From Bacillus mobilis (GTDB lineage: Bacteria; Bacillota; Bacilli; Bacillales; Bacillaceae_G), in the NCBI RefSeq assembly GCF_001884045.1, contig NZ_MACF01000141.1, positions 1 to 64,000 on the forward strand: a DNA stretch of 64,000 bases. The letters are read 5' to 3'. The translations under genes were made by a program, and so were the position numbers. The first letter of the stretch is position 1, and each line of letters begins with the position of its first letter. The notes under the pieces are model-generated. The model saw nothing but the letters and a program-made list of their open reading frames with translations, did no database searches and was not told where the DNA came from. This document shows positions 1-9,329 of this stretch, one piece after another.

Positions 1-153
1 GTGAAACTTTAATCAGTGGGGGTTTTCTTCATCCCCCACTGATTATTAGCCCTCACCAATCGGACTTTTATGGGCAGCCCGACCCCCACCTAACTTCTTT
101 GCTTTCGCTGAATTTTGAGGTGGGGGTCTTACTGCCCATTAAAGCGGGATAAA
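1..153 (+). repeat. bcr1-type interspersed repeat, copy 1
   Basis: A 148-bp unit that starts GTGAAACTTTAATCAG and ends TTAAAGCGGG, followed by ATAAA at 149-153. It contains two strong inverted repeats: a run of CCCCCACTGATTA against its complement near 11-45, and a GACCCCCACCT/AGGTGGGGGTC pair near 81-128. A second copy of the same length (one short block differs) lies at 18417. The B. cereus group bcr1 element is known as a roughly 155-bp mobile-like repeat with structured RNA and a short AT-rich flanking duplication, which fits. The left flank is outside the window. Confidence 0.85.
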
Positions 154-228
154 ATACAATCTTTCCAAGATAAGTTTATATGTTTCCTCTATATAACTAT
201 GTATAATAAAAGCAAAGAGGTGGTCATT

Positions 229-1101
229 TTGAAATTAATCGCATTAGATATGGATGGTACACTACTATCATCTAATCTTGAGATCTCCAAAGAGAACTTA
301 CAGGCTATCCAAACTGCAAAAGAGGCCGGTCATATTGTCATGATTTGTTCTGGTCGTGCAAAAGAGGATGCTTTAAAATTATTGGAAGAATATAAACTAT
401 CTCTTCCAGTTGGAGCGAGCAATGGGGCAATTGTTTATGTGGATGGAAAGGTAATTAACTCGCGTTGTTTACAAAACGATAAAGTATACAAGCTTGCAAA
501 ATTACTAGAATCTGAAGGTTTTCCATATAAGCTATATACGAATAAAGGAGTTTATTCTCCATATACATGGCAAGATCAAGTCATGCAAGCGTTTGAAGAG
601 AACAAGCATGCTCTAGATGTTACACTTGAAGAACTTGAAAGAATTACAGAAAAACAAAAGAAATCAAACTTAATTACTGATTTCCAAAAAATCGAAGATG
701 TTGTAAATAATCCAGAATTAGAAATATCTAAATTCTTCATTTTGACATTTAATGCCGCGCATCGTGCACAGCTATTAAGCATGTTACAAGAAGACACTGA
801 TATTTCAGTTACGGCATCAGCTCCTACTAATGTAGAAATTATGGATAAGCATGGTCATAAAGGGAACGGTCTACAAGAAATGGCTGCTTATTTCAATATA
901 CCAATTGAAGATACTATTGCTATCGGGGATAACTTTAATGATGTACCAATGTTACAAGTAGCTGGCTTATCAGTTGCAATGGGAAATGCTGAAGAAGATG
1001 TAAAAAAATTATGTGATGTTGTAACATTAACAAACAATGAACATGGTGTTGCTCATGCAATCGAGCAATTTGTATTGAAACAAACTTCATCTAGTAAATA
1101 A
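229..1101 (+). CDS. HAD-superfamily Cof-type sugar/nucleotide phosphatase
   Basis: 290 residues from a TTG start at 229, chosen because AGAGGTGG lies just before it and the catalytic DMDGT motif falls at residues 7-11 as usual for the family; an in-frame extension upstream would run into the bcr1 repeat. D7 would be the nucleophile and D9 the acid/base. The closing HAD motif GDNFNDVPM sits near residue 234 and carries the Mg-binding aspartates. The cap between the two is of the Cof/YcsE type (C2). Family members dephosphorylate small cytosolic phosphates such as pyridoxal phosphate, sugar phosphates or FMN intermediates; the substrate here cannot be told. It is a single gene, facing the opp operon and sharing a terminator with it. 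Confidence 0.85.
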   Translation: MKLIALDMDGTLLSSNLEISKENLQAIQTAKEAGHIVMICSGRAKEDALKLLEEYKLSLPVGASNGAIVYVDGKVINSRCLQNDKVYKLAKLLESEGFPYKLYTNKGVYSPYTWQDQVMQAFEENKHALDVTLEELERITEKQKKSNLITDFQKIEDVVNNPELEISKFFILTFNAAHRAQLLSMLQEDTDISVTASAPTNVEIMDKHGHKGNGLQEMAAYFNIPIEDTIAIGDNFNDVPMLQVAGLSVAMGNAEEDVKKLCDVVTLTNNEHGVAHAIEQFVLKQTSSSK

Positions 1102-1140
1102 AAAAAAGGACTCTTTCTATTTGAAAGAGTCCTTTTTTTA
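1101..1140. terminator. bidirectional terminator between HAD gene and oppF
   Basis: Stem GGACTCTTTC (1108-1117) and GAAAGAGTCC (1123-1132) with a 5-nt loop, an A-run on the left and a T-run on the right. It serves the HAD gene on plus and oppF on minus; the oppF stop codon lies in the T-run. Confidence 0.9.
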
Positions 1141-2103
1141 TACATGATGACAAGCAACAAAATGCTCCTCACCAACATTACGGAATTCTGGTACTGTTTG
1201 TTTACAAATATCTGTTGCAAACGGGCAACGTGTATGAAAACGACAACCCGAAGGTGGATTTGCTGGACTTGGAATGTCACCCTCTAGTATGATTCTCTCT
1301 CGCTTCACTGTTGGATCTGGTATTGGCACAGCCGATAACAATGCTTTTGTATACGGATGAAGCGGGTTCGTAAATAACTCATCACGTGGCGCTGTTTCCA
1401 CAATTGTTCCTAAATACATAATCCCGATTTTCGTACATAAATGTTCGACTACACTTAAATCATGTGAAATGAACAAATAGGATAATCCCTTTTTCTCCTG
1501 TAACTCACTAAATAAGTTAATGATTTGTGCTTGAATAGATACATCTAGTGCTGCCACAGGTTCATCAGCTACAATGAATTCCGGGTTTAATACCATAGCT
1601 CTTGCGATAACGATACGCTGACGTTGTCCACCAGAAAACTCATGAGGATACCGGTCAATATGATATGGTGCTAAGCCACATAACTCTAATACTTCTGTTA
1701 CCTTTTCACGAACATTTTCTTTCGTCGCTAGTCCGTGGGCCAACATTGGCTCGCCCAGTGCTTCTCCAATTCTCATTCTCGGATTTAGTGAGCTAAATGG
1801 ATCTTGAAACACAAGCTGCATATTAGGACGATGTTTTCTCAATTCCTCTTTTGATAGAGAATGAACATCGTGTCCTTTAAACTTCACTTCTCCCTCCGTT
1901 TTTTGGACGAGACGTAAAATTGTTTTTCCTATCGTCGTTTTTCCGCTTCCTGATTCACCAACAAGACCAAACACTTCGCCTTTATTAATAGTAAAACTTA
2001 CTCCATCAACTGCTTTTACATGTCCAACCGTTCTACTAAATATGCCGCCTTTAATAGGGAAATAGGTTTTTAAATTTTTCACTTCTAATAATGGTTCACT
2101 CAT
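1138..2103 (-). CDS. oppF: Oligopeptide ABC transporter ATP-binding protein OppF
   Basis: 321 residues. Walker A GESGSGKTT (about residues 49-57), signature FSGGQRQR, Walker B IVADEP, and the C-terminal oligopeptide/dipeptide extension with the cysteine pattern RCPFATDIC typical of full-length OppF. It is one of two ATPases that drive the permease OppBC from the cytoplasmic side. The ATG overlaps the oppD stop by 4 nt (ATGA), so translation is coupled. It is the last gene of a six-gene leftward cluster and ends at a strong terminator. Confidence 0.92.
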   Translation of the reverse strand: MSEPLLEVKNLKTYFPIKGGIFSRTVGHVKAVDGVSFTINKGEVFGLVGESGSGKTTIGKTILRLVQKTEGEVKFKGHDVHSLSKEELRKHRPNMQLVFQDPFSSLNPRMRIGEALGEPMLAHGLATKENVREKVTEVLELCGLAPYHIDRYPHEFSGGQRQRIVIARAMVLNPEFIVADEPVAALDVSIQAQIINLFSELQEKKGLSYLFISHDLSVVEHLCTKIGIMYLGTIVETAPRDELFTNPLHPYTKALLSAVPIPDPTVKRERIILEGDIPSPANPPSGCRFHTRCPFATDICKQTVPEFRNVGEEHFVACHHV

Positions 2104-3080
2104 TGTCCCGCACGCTCCTCATATAACCAACAAGCTACTTTATGATTCTCATCATGTACATTTAGATTCGGTGCTTCTTCTTTACATATTTCCATACAAT
2201 GCTCACAACGGCCGCTGAAGTAGCAAAATTCATCCAAACCAACTAAATTAGGAACTTGCCCTGGAATAGAATATAGTTTATCTATTCGTTTTCCCATCAC
2301 TGGTTTTGATTTCAACAAGCCTTTCGTATACGGGTGTTTCGGATTTTGGAATATCTCTAGTACTGGTGCTTCTTCAATAACTTTCCCGCCATACATAACG
2401 ACAACGTAATCAGCCATTTCTGCTACAACGCCTAAATCATGTGTAATCAATAAAATGGATGTTTTAAATTCCTCTTTCACTTGTCTTAATAAGTCTAATA
2501 TTTGAGCTTGAATTGTAACATCAAGAGCCGTTGTCGGTTCATCAGCAATTAATAACTTAGGATTACAACTAAGTGCAACAGCAATCATAATACGTTGTAA
2601 CATCCCGCCACTTAGTTCGTGCGGATAAGAATGGACGATTTCATCCGCACGAGCTATGCCGACTTTACGAATTAACTCAATTGCTTTCTTATACGCTTCG
2701 TTTTTACTAAGTAATTCATGCTCCCTTAACGTCTCTACAATCTGTTCCCCTACAGTGAAGACCGGATTCAGCGATGTCATCGGTTCTTGGAAAATCATCG
2801 CAATATCATTACCTCTTAAACTACGAAGCTCCTTCTCTTTCATTCCTAAAAGACTTTTTCCTTCATATAAAATATCTCCACCTACTACACTGCCTGATTC
2901 AGCAATAAGTCCCATAATAGATAAAGCTGTTACACTTTTCCCGCAACCTGATTCGCCTACAACACAAACAGTTTCACCTTCTCGAACTGTAAAACTAACA
3001 TGGTTTACAGCCTTTACTGTTCCTTCTTCTGTCTGAAAGTGTGTTTGTAAATCTTTCAGCTCTACTACCGCTCTACTCAT
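2100..3080 (-). CDS. oppD: Oligopeptide ABC transporter ATP-binding protein OppD
   Basis: 326 residues. Walker A GESGCGKS near residue 41, signature LSGGMLQR, Walker B LIADEP, D-loop ALD, H-loop ITHD, and a C-terminal Cys-rich tail (FCYFSGRCEHC) of the OppD/DppD type. It pairs with OppF to energise peptide import. The gene begins 10 bp after oppC ends and overlaps oppF by 4 nt. Confidence 0.92.
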   Translation of the reverse strand: MSRAVVELKDLQTHFQTEEGTVKAVNHVSFTVREGETVCVVGESGCGKSVTALSIMGLIAESGSVVGGDILYEGKSLLGMKEKELRSLRGNDIAMIFQEPMTSLNPVFTVGEQIVETLREHELLSKNEAYKKAIELIRKVGIARADEIVHSYPHELSGGMLQRIMIAVALSCNPKLLIADEPTTALDVTIQAQILDLLRQVKEEFKTSILLITHDLGVVAEMADYVVVMYGGKVIEEAPVLEIFQNPKHPYTKGLLKSKPVMGKRIDKLYSIPGQVPNLVGLDEFCYFSGRCEHCMEICKEEAPNLNVHDENHKVACWLYEERAGQ

Positions 3081-3090
3081 ATTCCCTCAC

Positions 3091-4011
3091 CTACCGTCTC
3101 ATCTTTGGATCTAACGCATCACGAAGTGCATCACCAAGTAAGTTAATTGATACAACTGTTATAAAGATTGCGAAACCAGGTGGAATCCATAACCACGGAC
3201 GCTTTTGGAAATCAATTAATGAGTTAGCTGCGCTAATCATATTCCCCCATGATGGTGTAGGTGGAACAACTCCGAGACCTAAGTAACTTAGTGCGGACTC
3301 CCCTAAAATAGAACCAGCAACGCCTAATGTGGATACGACAATTAATATCGGTAAAACATTAGGAATTAAGTGATAGATAATTTTCCGGTAATCTTTTATT
3401 CCTAGTACATCAGCAGCTTGCATAAACGCCTGCTCCCTAAGTGATAAAATTTGACCTCTTACAAGACGTGCAAGCCCCGGCCAGCCTACTAAGCTTAAAA
3501 TAATCATAATGACATACAGACGATAATCAGACGGTACTTTCCACTCTGATAGAATCGCTCCCATTATAATAAGTAATGGTAATCCTGGCATCGACATTAA
3601 AATATCAGCAAGACGCATAATAATATTATCAACGATGCCACGATAAAATCCTGCAATAGCCCCTAATACGGCTCCTAGTATTACCGATAAAACCATCGAA
3701 GCTAAGCCAATTGTTAATGAAATTCGTCCCGCTTGCATAAGTCTCGTTAAAATATCTCTTCCTAATTGATCTGTACCAAGCCAATGAGAAAAACTAGGTG
3801 GTTTATTAATTAACGCAACTTGTATTTTCCCTGATGCATATGGTGAAAAAAATGGTCCGATAAAACAAAATAAGAACATAAAAATTAATGCATACAACCC
3901 TACTAGCGCCATCTTATTTTTCTTTATCTTTTTAAGAGCTTGTCGCCATGGTGATGATTCATTTCTTCTCTTTTTTCCTTTTTTCTCTGTAATCGCTGTA
4001 ACAGTTTCCAT
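3091..4011 (-). CDS. oppC: Oligopeptide ABC transporter permease OppC
   Basis: 306 residues. An N-terminal charged tail with KKGKKRR is followed by a first membrane span (about 33-55), a periplasm-facing loop containing HWLGTDQLGRD, and five further spans of the BPD_transp_1 fold. The coupling loop that docks on the ATPase reads DVLGIKDYRKIIYH. OppC forms the heterodimeric channel with OppB. Its start lies 13 bp after the oppB stop, behind AAGGGGGG. Confidence 0.92.
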   Translation of the reverse strand: METVTAITEKKGKKRRNESSPWRQALKKIKKNKMALVGLYALIFMFLFCFIGPFFSPYASGKIQVALINKPPSFSHWLGTDQLGRDILTRLMQAGRISLTIGLASMVLSVILGAVLGAIAGFYRGIVDNIIMRLADILMSMPGLPLLIIMGAILSEWKVPSDYRLYVIMIILSLVGWPGLARLVRGQILSLREQAFMQAADVLGIKDYRKIIYHLIPNVLPILIVVSTLGVAGSILGESALSYLGLGVVPPTPSWGNMISAANSLIDFQKRPWLWIPPGFAIFITVVSINLLGDALRDALDPKMRR

Positions 4012-4024
4012 CTCGTTCCCCCCT

Positions 4025-4981
4025 TTACTTCAACCGAATACGTGGATCAACAACTGCATATACAATGTCTGCAAAAAAGTTTGAAACAATTGTTAAACAA
4101 GAAAGAAACATCGTAAATGCCATTAATACTGTATAATCACGAAAATTAAGTGCCTCTAACTGAATGTTACCGATACCTGGCCAATTAAAAATTTGTTCAA
4201 TAATAATTGCTCCTGAAAATAAACCTGGTAATTCAAATGCCAATAAAGTAATCGCCGGTAAAATAGCATTTTTTAATGCATGTTTATAAATAACTGTCTT
4301 CTCCTTTAAACCTTTCGCACGTGCTGTTCGTATGTAATCTTGTCTTACAACCTCTAACATACTCGTTCTAAAATAACGAGTTAATGAACCCACTCCAAGA
4401 AGTGTCAAAATAAATACCGGTAAAACCATATGTTTTGCAACTTCTATCACATAAGCGAATCCAGTTGAATTACTACCAACATCAATCATTCCACCTATCG
4501 GTAGTAACTTAAAATCAACTGCGAACACTTTAATTAAGAACAAACCGATAAAGAAGGACGGGAATGACATTGCTGCAAAGACACCAATCGTTACAAGTTT
4601 ATCGAATAAAGAATGTTGCTTCGTCGCCGATAATACGCCGATAATAAGTGCAATTAGCCAAATAAAAAATAATGCAATAATCGCTACACTAAACGAGTTC
4701 CAAATAAACTTATTTAATAGTGACGTTACAGGTTCTTGATATTGAAGCGAAAAACCAAAGTCTCCTTGTAACGCATTACCTAACCAGTGGAAATAGCGCT
4801 CGACAATTGGTTTGTTCAATCCATACAATTCCCTAAGCTCAGCTGCTCTTTCCGGTGTAATCTTTGGATTTGAATCAATATAATCACCCGGAAGAAGTGC
4901 GAACAGGAAGAAGATAATAATTGATGTTCCAAACAGTGTAGGAATCATTTGTAGCAACCTACGAACAATATATGTTTTCAC
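4025..4981 (-). CDS. oppB: Oligopeptide ABC transporter permease OppB
   Basis: 318 residues from a GTG at 4981, preceded at 9 bp by GGAG; the frame stays open to a TTG at 5029, but that codon lies inside the oppA-oppB hairpin and has no ribosome site. Six membrane spans, beginning VKTYIVRRLLQMIPTLFG as is usual for OppB/DppB, and the coupling loop ARAKGLKEKTVIYKH. It forms the channel with OppC. The gene is separated from the binding-protein gene by about 100 bp that hold a stable hairpin. Confidence 0.9.
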   Translation of the reverse strand: MKTYIVRRLLQMIPTLFGTSIIIFFLFALLPGDYIDSNPKITPERAAELRELYGLNKPIVERYFHWLGNALQGDFGFSLQYQEPVTSLLNKFIWNSFSVAIIALFFIWLIALIIGVLSATKQHSLFDKLVTIGVFAAMSFPSFFIGLFLIKVFAVDFKLLPIGGMIDVGSNSTGFAYVIEVAKHMVLPVFILTLLGVGSLTRYFRTSMLEVVRQDYIRTARAKGLKEKTVIYKHALKNAILPAITLLAFELPGLFSGAIIIEQIFNWPGIGNIQLEALNFRDYTVLMAFTMFLSCLTIVSNFFADIVYAVVDPRIRLK

Positions 4982-5012
4982 CCTTTTTCTCTCCAATCTA
5001 ATGCTTAAAATA

Positions 5013-5065
5013 GAAGAACATTTTTTCAAATCGGCACATTTCTAACCGAATGAAAAAATGTCTTC
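5013..5065 (-). terminator. oppA-oppB intercistronic hairpin
   Basis: On the minus strand, GAAGACATTTTTTCA pairs with TGAAAAAATGTTCTTC with a single bulge, and inner bases TCGG/CCGA extend the stem. No long U-run follows, so it is more likely a processing or partial-termination element than a full terminator. Such hairpins between a binding-protein gene and its permease genes are common and keep the binding protein in excess. Confidence 0.65.
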
Positions 5066-5084
5066 TACTTATACATTCTTCTCG

Positions 5085-6812
5085 TTATTTTTCAAATGAT
5101 AATACTGGTAAGTTTGCACTAATACTATTGTATTTTTCAGGATCAATTCCTTTTATATTCCCGTTATAACCAGTAATTGTTCTGCGATAGTTTAATAGAA
5201 TTACTGGTGGATCATCACTTAATTCTTTATAAAGTTCTTTATAGATTGGTTTACGTTTTTCAATATCTACCGTTTCAATACCTTTTTGAATTAACTCATC
5301 TACTTTTGCATTTTTATAACCAAGACTCTTCTCATTCGCACTAGATAAATATTCACCAGCTGTTTCACTTGGATCACTTGTAATCGGTGTTGAAACAGAA
5401 GCTAAGTCATAATCACCTTTGTTCACCTTTGAAAGCATCGTATTAAAGTCCATAAATTCAGGATTAAATTCTACACCTATCTCTTTATAATTCTCTTTCG
5501 CAATTGGAATTAACAAATCACTATCTTTAGCTGAACTTGGGCCGAAATAAGAAAGTTTTAATTTTTGACCATCTTTTTCACGGATTCCATCCGAGCCAAC
5601 TTTCCACCCTGCTTCATCTAATAACTTTTTCGCTTTTTCTTTGTCATACTCATATTTATTAACGCCTTCTTCTGTGTAAGCCCAAGAAGTCGGATGAATT
5701 GGTACATTCGCTACCGTACCGTATCCTTTGTATGCTGTATCAACATATTTTTTACGATCTAATCCGTAGATAAGCGCTTGGCGAACCTTTTTATCCTTTA
5801 AGTACGGCTTATTATGATTCATATAAACATAACTAAATGATGGTGCTGTTTCGATTTGGATATTTGCGAATTCTAAAGCCTTAGCCTGTTCAAGAACTTC
5901 GTCACCAGTACCTAAACCAGTGTGGTCAACCTCACCTGTTTGGAATAACTGAAGCTTGGTATCGCCAGAAGTAATTTTATAAATGAAGTTTTGAATTTTT
6001 GGTTTACCCGCATAGTAATTTTCATTTGCTACAAATCGAACTTCTTGACCTGGAATATACTTTTCAAATTTATATGGACCCGCAGCTAGTGGTTTGCCAT
6101 ATAAATCTTTTAAGTAATCTAAACTTGTATTTTGTTTGTAATCTTTTCCGTAATAAGCTTTTGATAGTACTGTGCTACCAAAAACAAATATAGCTTGTGA
6201 ATTAACCTTTTCAGTCGTAATTTTTATTGTTTGTGGATCGACAACTTCAATACCTTCAATTGAAGTTGCTTTTCCTTCTTTATATTCTTTACCACCTTTA
6301 ACTGCATATTGAGAGATATCCACTTCGCCTTCATATGCCTTATCGTGTAAAAGTGTCAATGTGAACGCTACATCATCCGCTGTTAATGGCGAGCCATCGC
6401 TAAATTTCAAATCTTTACGTAAATGGAATGTATATGTTAACTGATCAGAAGAAACGTCCCACTTCTCAGCTAATTCTGGAATTGGTTTCCCTTGTTTATC
6501 GGTTGATATGAGAGATGCAAAAATAACTGAAGTTACGTTTCCGTCCCAACCATTTTGTTGGAAATATGGTAAAAATACGCCGCCTGGTTTATTAATCCCA
6601 ACAACTAACGTATCTTTTCTATTCTTCGCTTTATCTGGCACTTTCGTTTTATCTGTAGCAGCAATCTTTTCTATTTTTATGTTTTTTAAATCCTGCTGTT
6701 TAACCGGTTCTGTAGAAGCCGTATCCTCCTGTCCCCCACAAGCAGATAACACAAGCGAACTACTCAGTAATACCGAAAATACACCAGCCCATTTTTTTGT
6801 CTTTGTCTTCAT
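5085..6812 (-). CDS. oppA: Peptide ABC transporter substrate-binding lipoprotein (family 5)
   Basis: 575 residues from ATG 6812, with GGTGGGG just upstream; a GTG nine bases earlier is possible but would put the ribosome site inside the gene. A signal peptide ends in the lipobox LSAC, so the mature protein is lipid-anchored outside the membrane. The SBP_bac_5 signature is present (KWDVSSDQLTYTFHLRKDLKFSDG region). It shares most of its sequence with the paralog encoded just upstream at 7051-8754. It presumably hands oligopeptides to OppBCDF encoded downstream. Which of the two binding proteins is the main partner is not visible. Confidence 0.9.
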   Translation of the reverse strand: MKTKTKKWAGVFSVLLSSSLVLSACGGQEDTASTEPVKQQDLKNIKIEKIAATDKTKVPDKAKNRKDTLVVGINKPGGVFLPYFQQNGWDGNVTSVIFASLISTDKQGKPIPELAEKWDVSSDQLTYTFHLRKDLKFSDGSPLTADDVAFTLTLLHDKAYEGEVDISQYAVKGGKEYKEGKATSIEGIEVVDPQTIKITTEKVNSQAIFVFGSTVLSKAYYGKDYKQNTSLDYLKDLYGKPLAAGPYKFEKYIPGQEVRFVANENYYAGKPKIQNFIYKITSGDTKLQLFQTGEVDHTGLGTGDEVLEQAKALEFANIQIETAPSFSYVYMNHNKPYLKDKKVRQALIYGLDRKKYVDTAYKGYGTVANVPIHPTSWAYTEEGVNKYEYDKEKAKKLLDEAGWKVGSDGIREKDGQKLKLSYFGPSSAKDSDLLIPIAKENYKEIGVEFNPEFMDFNTMLSKVNKGDYDLASVSTPITSDPSETAGEYLSSANEKSLGYKNAKVDELIQKGIETVDIEKRKPIYKELYKELSDDPPVILLNYRRTITGYNGNIKGIDPEKYNSISANLPVLSFEK

Positions 6813-6894
6813 TGTCCCCACCCTAACTGTTTAATAGTTATACCCTTTGAACTTATTAGCTTATGTATGCCTCCCACAGCACTTTTATAGCCAA

Positions 6895-6967
6895 TCGGAA
6901 AAGTCGGTTTTAATCGTAAAAAAATAGATGTTTTTGAGGGGTAACAATCCTATTCCGACCTTTCCGG
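6895..6967 (-). repeat. 13-bp inverted repeat in the leader of oppA
   Basis: TCGGAAAAGTCGG at 6895-6907 is complementary, apart from one G-T pair and one end base, to CCGACCTTTCCGG at 6955-6967, with a 47-nt loop. A 12-bp direct repeat TTATTAGCTTAT occurs on both sides, at 6853-6864 and 6980-6991. The function is unknown; the position in the 5' leader suggests an RNA structure or operator. Confidence 0.6.
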
Positions 6968-6984
6968 TAGACTTTATGGTTATT

Positions 6985-7013
6985 AGCTTATATCGTCAGT
7001 TATATTTTGTCAA
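6985..7013 (-). promoter_or_regulatory. Candidate sigma-A promoter for oppA
   Basis: On the minus strand TTGACA is followed after 17 bp by TAAGCT. The -35 is perfect, the -10 is moderate. It would give a leader of about 170 nt containing the inverted repeat at 6895-6967. Confidence 0.5.
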
Positions 7014-7050
7014 TTCTTTCTGAATAAATATTTTGATAATTCTTCCTAAA

Positions 7051-8754
7051 TTATTTTTCTATCTTCAATTTAGGTAAACTTAATAAAATACCGTTATAGT
7101 TATCTTCTTGCAATCCTTGAATGCGTGCATGATGTGCAGACACAACTTTGCTATTATTTAAGAAGATTACAGGCGGGTCTTCACTTAACTGTTGATATAA
7201 CTTTTTATAAATTTCTTTTCGCTTTTCAATATCCAACGTTTCTAATGCTTGCTTAGCTAATTCATCTACTTTTGGATTATAATATCCATCATAATTTCGT
7301 TTACTTGTTGAAACAAACTCCTCAATCGTTCCACTCGGATCATCAATCATTGGCGTAGATACCATCGCCAAATCATAATCACCTTTTATCACTTTTGAAA
7401 TCATCGTATTAAAGTCCATATATTCTGGGTTAAACTCTACACCAAGCTTTTTATAATCTTCTTTCATCACAGGAATCATTACATCATTTATTTTACTTGC
7501 TGATGAGGCAAAATAACTTACTTTCAGTTTTTGTCCGTCCTTTTCACGAATTCCATCCGAACCAGCTTTCCACCCAGCCTCATCCAGTAGTTTCTTCGCC
7601 TTCTCTAAATTATACTCATATTTATTAATACCCTCTTCTGTATACGCCCAAGAAACTGGCGTAATCGGTACATTAACGAGTGACGCATATCCTTGGAAAT
7701 ACGTATCAATAACCTTTTGACGCTCTAATCCATAAATAAATGCTTGGCGGACACGTTTATCTTTAAAGTATGGCTTCTTATAATTCATTTTAATGTAGCC
7801 GTAAGAGCTTCCTGTATATACATTAATATTAGCAAAACCTAAATCCTTTAACTGTTCAATCGTCTCCGCGTTTGTCGTAAAACCATCATAATCTACTTCT
7901 CCCGCTTGAAATTGTTGTAGCTTCGTATCACCTTTTGTAATTTTATAAATAAAGTGCTCAATCTTCGGCTTTCCTTCAAAATAATTTTCATTTGCTACAA
8001 ATCGAACTTCTTGACCAGGAATATATTTATCCAATTTATAAGCTCCTGCTCCCAGCGGCTTCCCATACAATTCTTTTAAATACTCCAAGTGTCCTTGTTT
8101 ATACTCTTTCCCGTAATAAGCTTTTGAAATCACTTCTCCGCCAATTAACGATAATGTTTGGGCATTTACCTTTTCAGTTGTAATTTTAATTGTTTTCGAA
8201 TCTACGACCTGAATTCCCTCAATAGAATTCGCTTTTCCTTCTTTATATGCTTGCCCACCTTTTATTGCTGTTTGACTTATATCAGTCGCACCACTATAAG
8301 TTGGATCATGTAATAACGTTAATGTAAATGCTACATCATCTGCAGTTAACGGGGATCCATCACTAAACTTTAAATCATCTTTCAAATGGAACGTATATGT
8401 AAGCTGATCCTCCGAAATATCCCACTTCTTCGCTAAAATTGGAATTGGTTTTCCTTCCTTATCGAGTCCAACAAGGGGAGCAAAGATAGCTTGCGTTATG
8501 TTACCATCCCATCCATTCTCCATAAAGTGCGGAAGGAATATCCCGCCAGGACTTGGCATTCCAACTACAAAAGTATCTTTTCTTTCTTTTACTTTAGTAG
8601 GACTTTTTGCTTTGTCGCTTGCTTTAATAAATTCATCTTTTACTTTTAGTACGTTCCCGGCTTCATTTGTACTTGCTTCCTCTTGACCACATCCGGCTAG
8701 TAATACCGATACACTAAGAAATGTAGCAAGTGCTCCTTTAAAAGCATTTTTCAT
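7051..8754 (-). CDS. Peptide ABC transporter substrate-binding lipoprotein (family 5), paralog
   Basis: 567 residues, ATG at 8754 after AAAGGTGAG. The signal peptide ends with lipobox LLAGC. Family-5 binding-protein fold with the same motifs as the downstream paralog at 5085-6812 (for example FSDGSPLTADDVAFTLTLLHD is shared nearly unchanged), so the two come from a tandem duplication. It has its own candidate promoter at 8859-8887 and no terminator before the next gene, so read-through into the opp operon is possible. It probably widens the peptide range of the same permease. Confidence 0.88.
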   Translation of the reverse strand: MKNAFKGALATFLSVSVLLAGCGQEEASTNEAGNVLKVKDEFIKASDKAKSPTKVKERKDTFVVGMPSPGGIFLPHFMENGWDGNITQAIFAPLVGLDKEGKPIPILAKKWDISEDQLTYTFHLKDDLKFSDGSPLTADDVAFTLTLLHDPTYSGATDISQTAIKGGQAYKEGKANSIEGIQVVDSKTIKITTEKVNAQTLSLIGGEVISKAYYGKEYKQGHLEYLKELYGKPLGAGAYKLDKYIPGQEVRFVANENYFEGKPKIEHFIYKITKGDTKLQQFQAGEVDYDGFTTNAETIEQLKDLGFANINVYTGSSYGYIKMNYKKPYFKDKRVRQAFIYGLERQKVIDTYFQGYASLVNVPITPVSWAYTEEGINKYEYNLEKAKKLLDEAGWKAGSDGIREKDGQKLKVSYFASSASKINDVMIPVMKEDYKKLGVEFNPEYMDFNTMISKVIKGDYDLAMVSTPMIDDPSGTIEEFVSTSKRNYDGYYNPKVDELAKQALETLDIEKRKEIYKKLYQQLSEDPPVIFLNNSKVVSAHHARIQGLQEDNYNGILLSLPKLKIEK

Positions 8755-8858
8755 TAGACGCTCACCTTTACCTTCCTAATTTTTAACGATGTAGGAACAT
8801 AGCCCCCTTTCTGTAACTATCTTTATTTTACCTATAAAAATAGTATGAATTAATTTCA

Positions 8859-8887
8859 AGATTATTCCTTTCCTTTCACCATGTCAA
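8859..8887 (-). promoter_or_regulatory. Candidate sigma-A promoter for the first binding-protein gene
   Basis: Minus-strand TTGACA, 17-bp spacer, TAATCT, about 105 bp before the start codon. Confidence 0.55.
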
Positions 8888-8990
8888 TTGTTCTCTTTTA
8901 TTTCGTATTAAAAAATTAAAAATCCACTTCTATTCGTTCCGTATGGGACATAGAATACTAATAACCAATTACCAAAAAGGGGGCGAAAAC

Positions 8991-9188
8991 ATGGACAACC
9001 TATTCCAATACGTCCTGCACTACGTATTATTAACAATTATGATAGTCGGGGCGCTATTACTATTCCCATTCTTCCCAAAGTTCGTCCTCTTTTTAGCTTT
9101 TTTTATTATGCTCGGGATCGCCATTATCATTTCAACAAGAGAAGATACGACACAAAAAGAAAACAGAGTTCAGCGCGTAAAGCTGTAA
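8991..9188 (+). CDS. Small two-span membrane protein
   Basis: 65 residues from ATG 8991, with AAAAAGGGGGCG directly upstream; the longer frame to 8943 lacks a ribosome site. Two hydrophobic segments (about residues 9-27 and 29-47) are separated by a short FPK turn, and a charged tail follows (TREDTTQKENRVQRVKL). I do not recognise the family. It lies alone between the opp cluster and the parS site, ending inside its own terminator. Confidence 0.7.
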   Translation: MDNLFQYVLHYVLLTIMIVGALLLFPFFPKFVLFLAFFIMLGIAIIISTREDTTQKENRVQRVKL

Positions 9189-9201
9189 CTCTGTTTTTTT
9201 G
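9163..9201 (+). terminator. Terminator of the 65-residue membrane protein gene
   Basis: Stem ACAGAGTT (9163-9170) / AACTCTGT (9187-9194) followed by a T-run. The stop codon lies in the stem. Confidence 0.8.
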
Positions 9202-9329
9202 TTTTCAATCACGAATCGCCGTTCACATACTTATGTCTCGGGAAATAATTTATCGATCCAAAAAGCTTCTAATACCTTTTATGTTTCACACCCTATGCCA
9301 ATTACGGAACAAAGATTTATCAAATTTAC

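Noticed and set aside
4982-5029. Longer OppB start (TTG 5029)
   Set aside because: Lies in the intercistronic hairpin without ribosome site; GTG 4981 has GGAG and gives the usual N-terminus.
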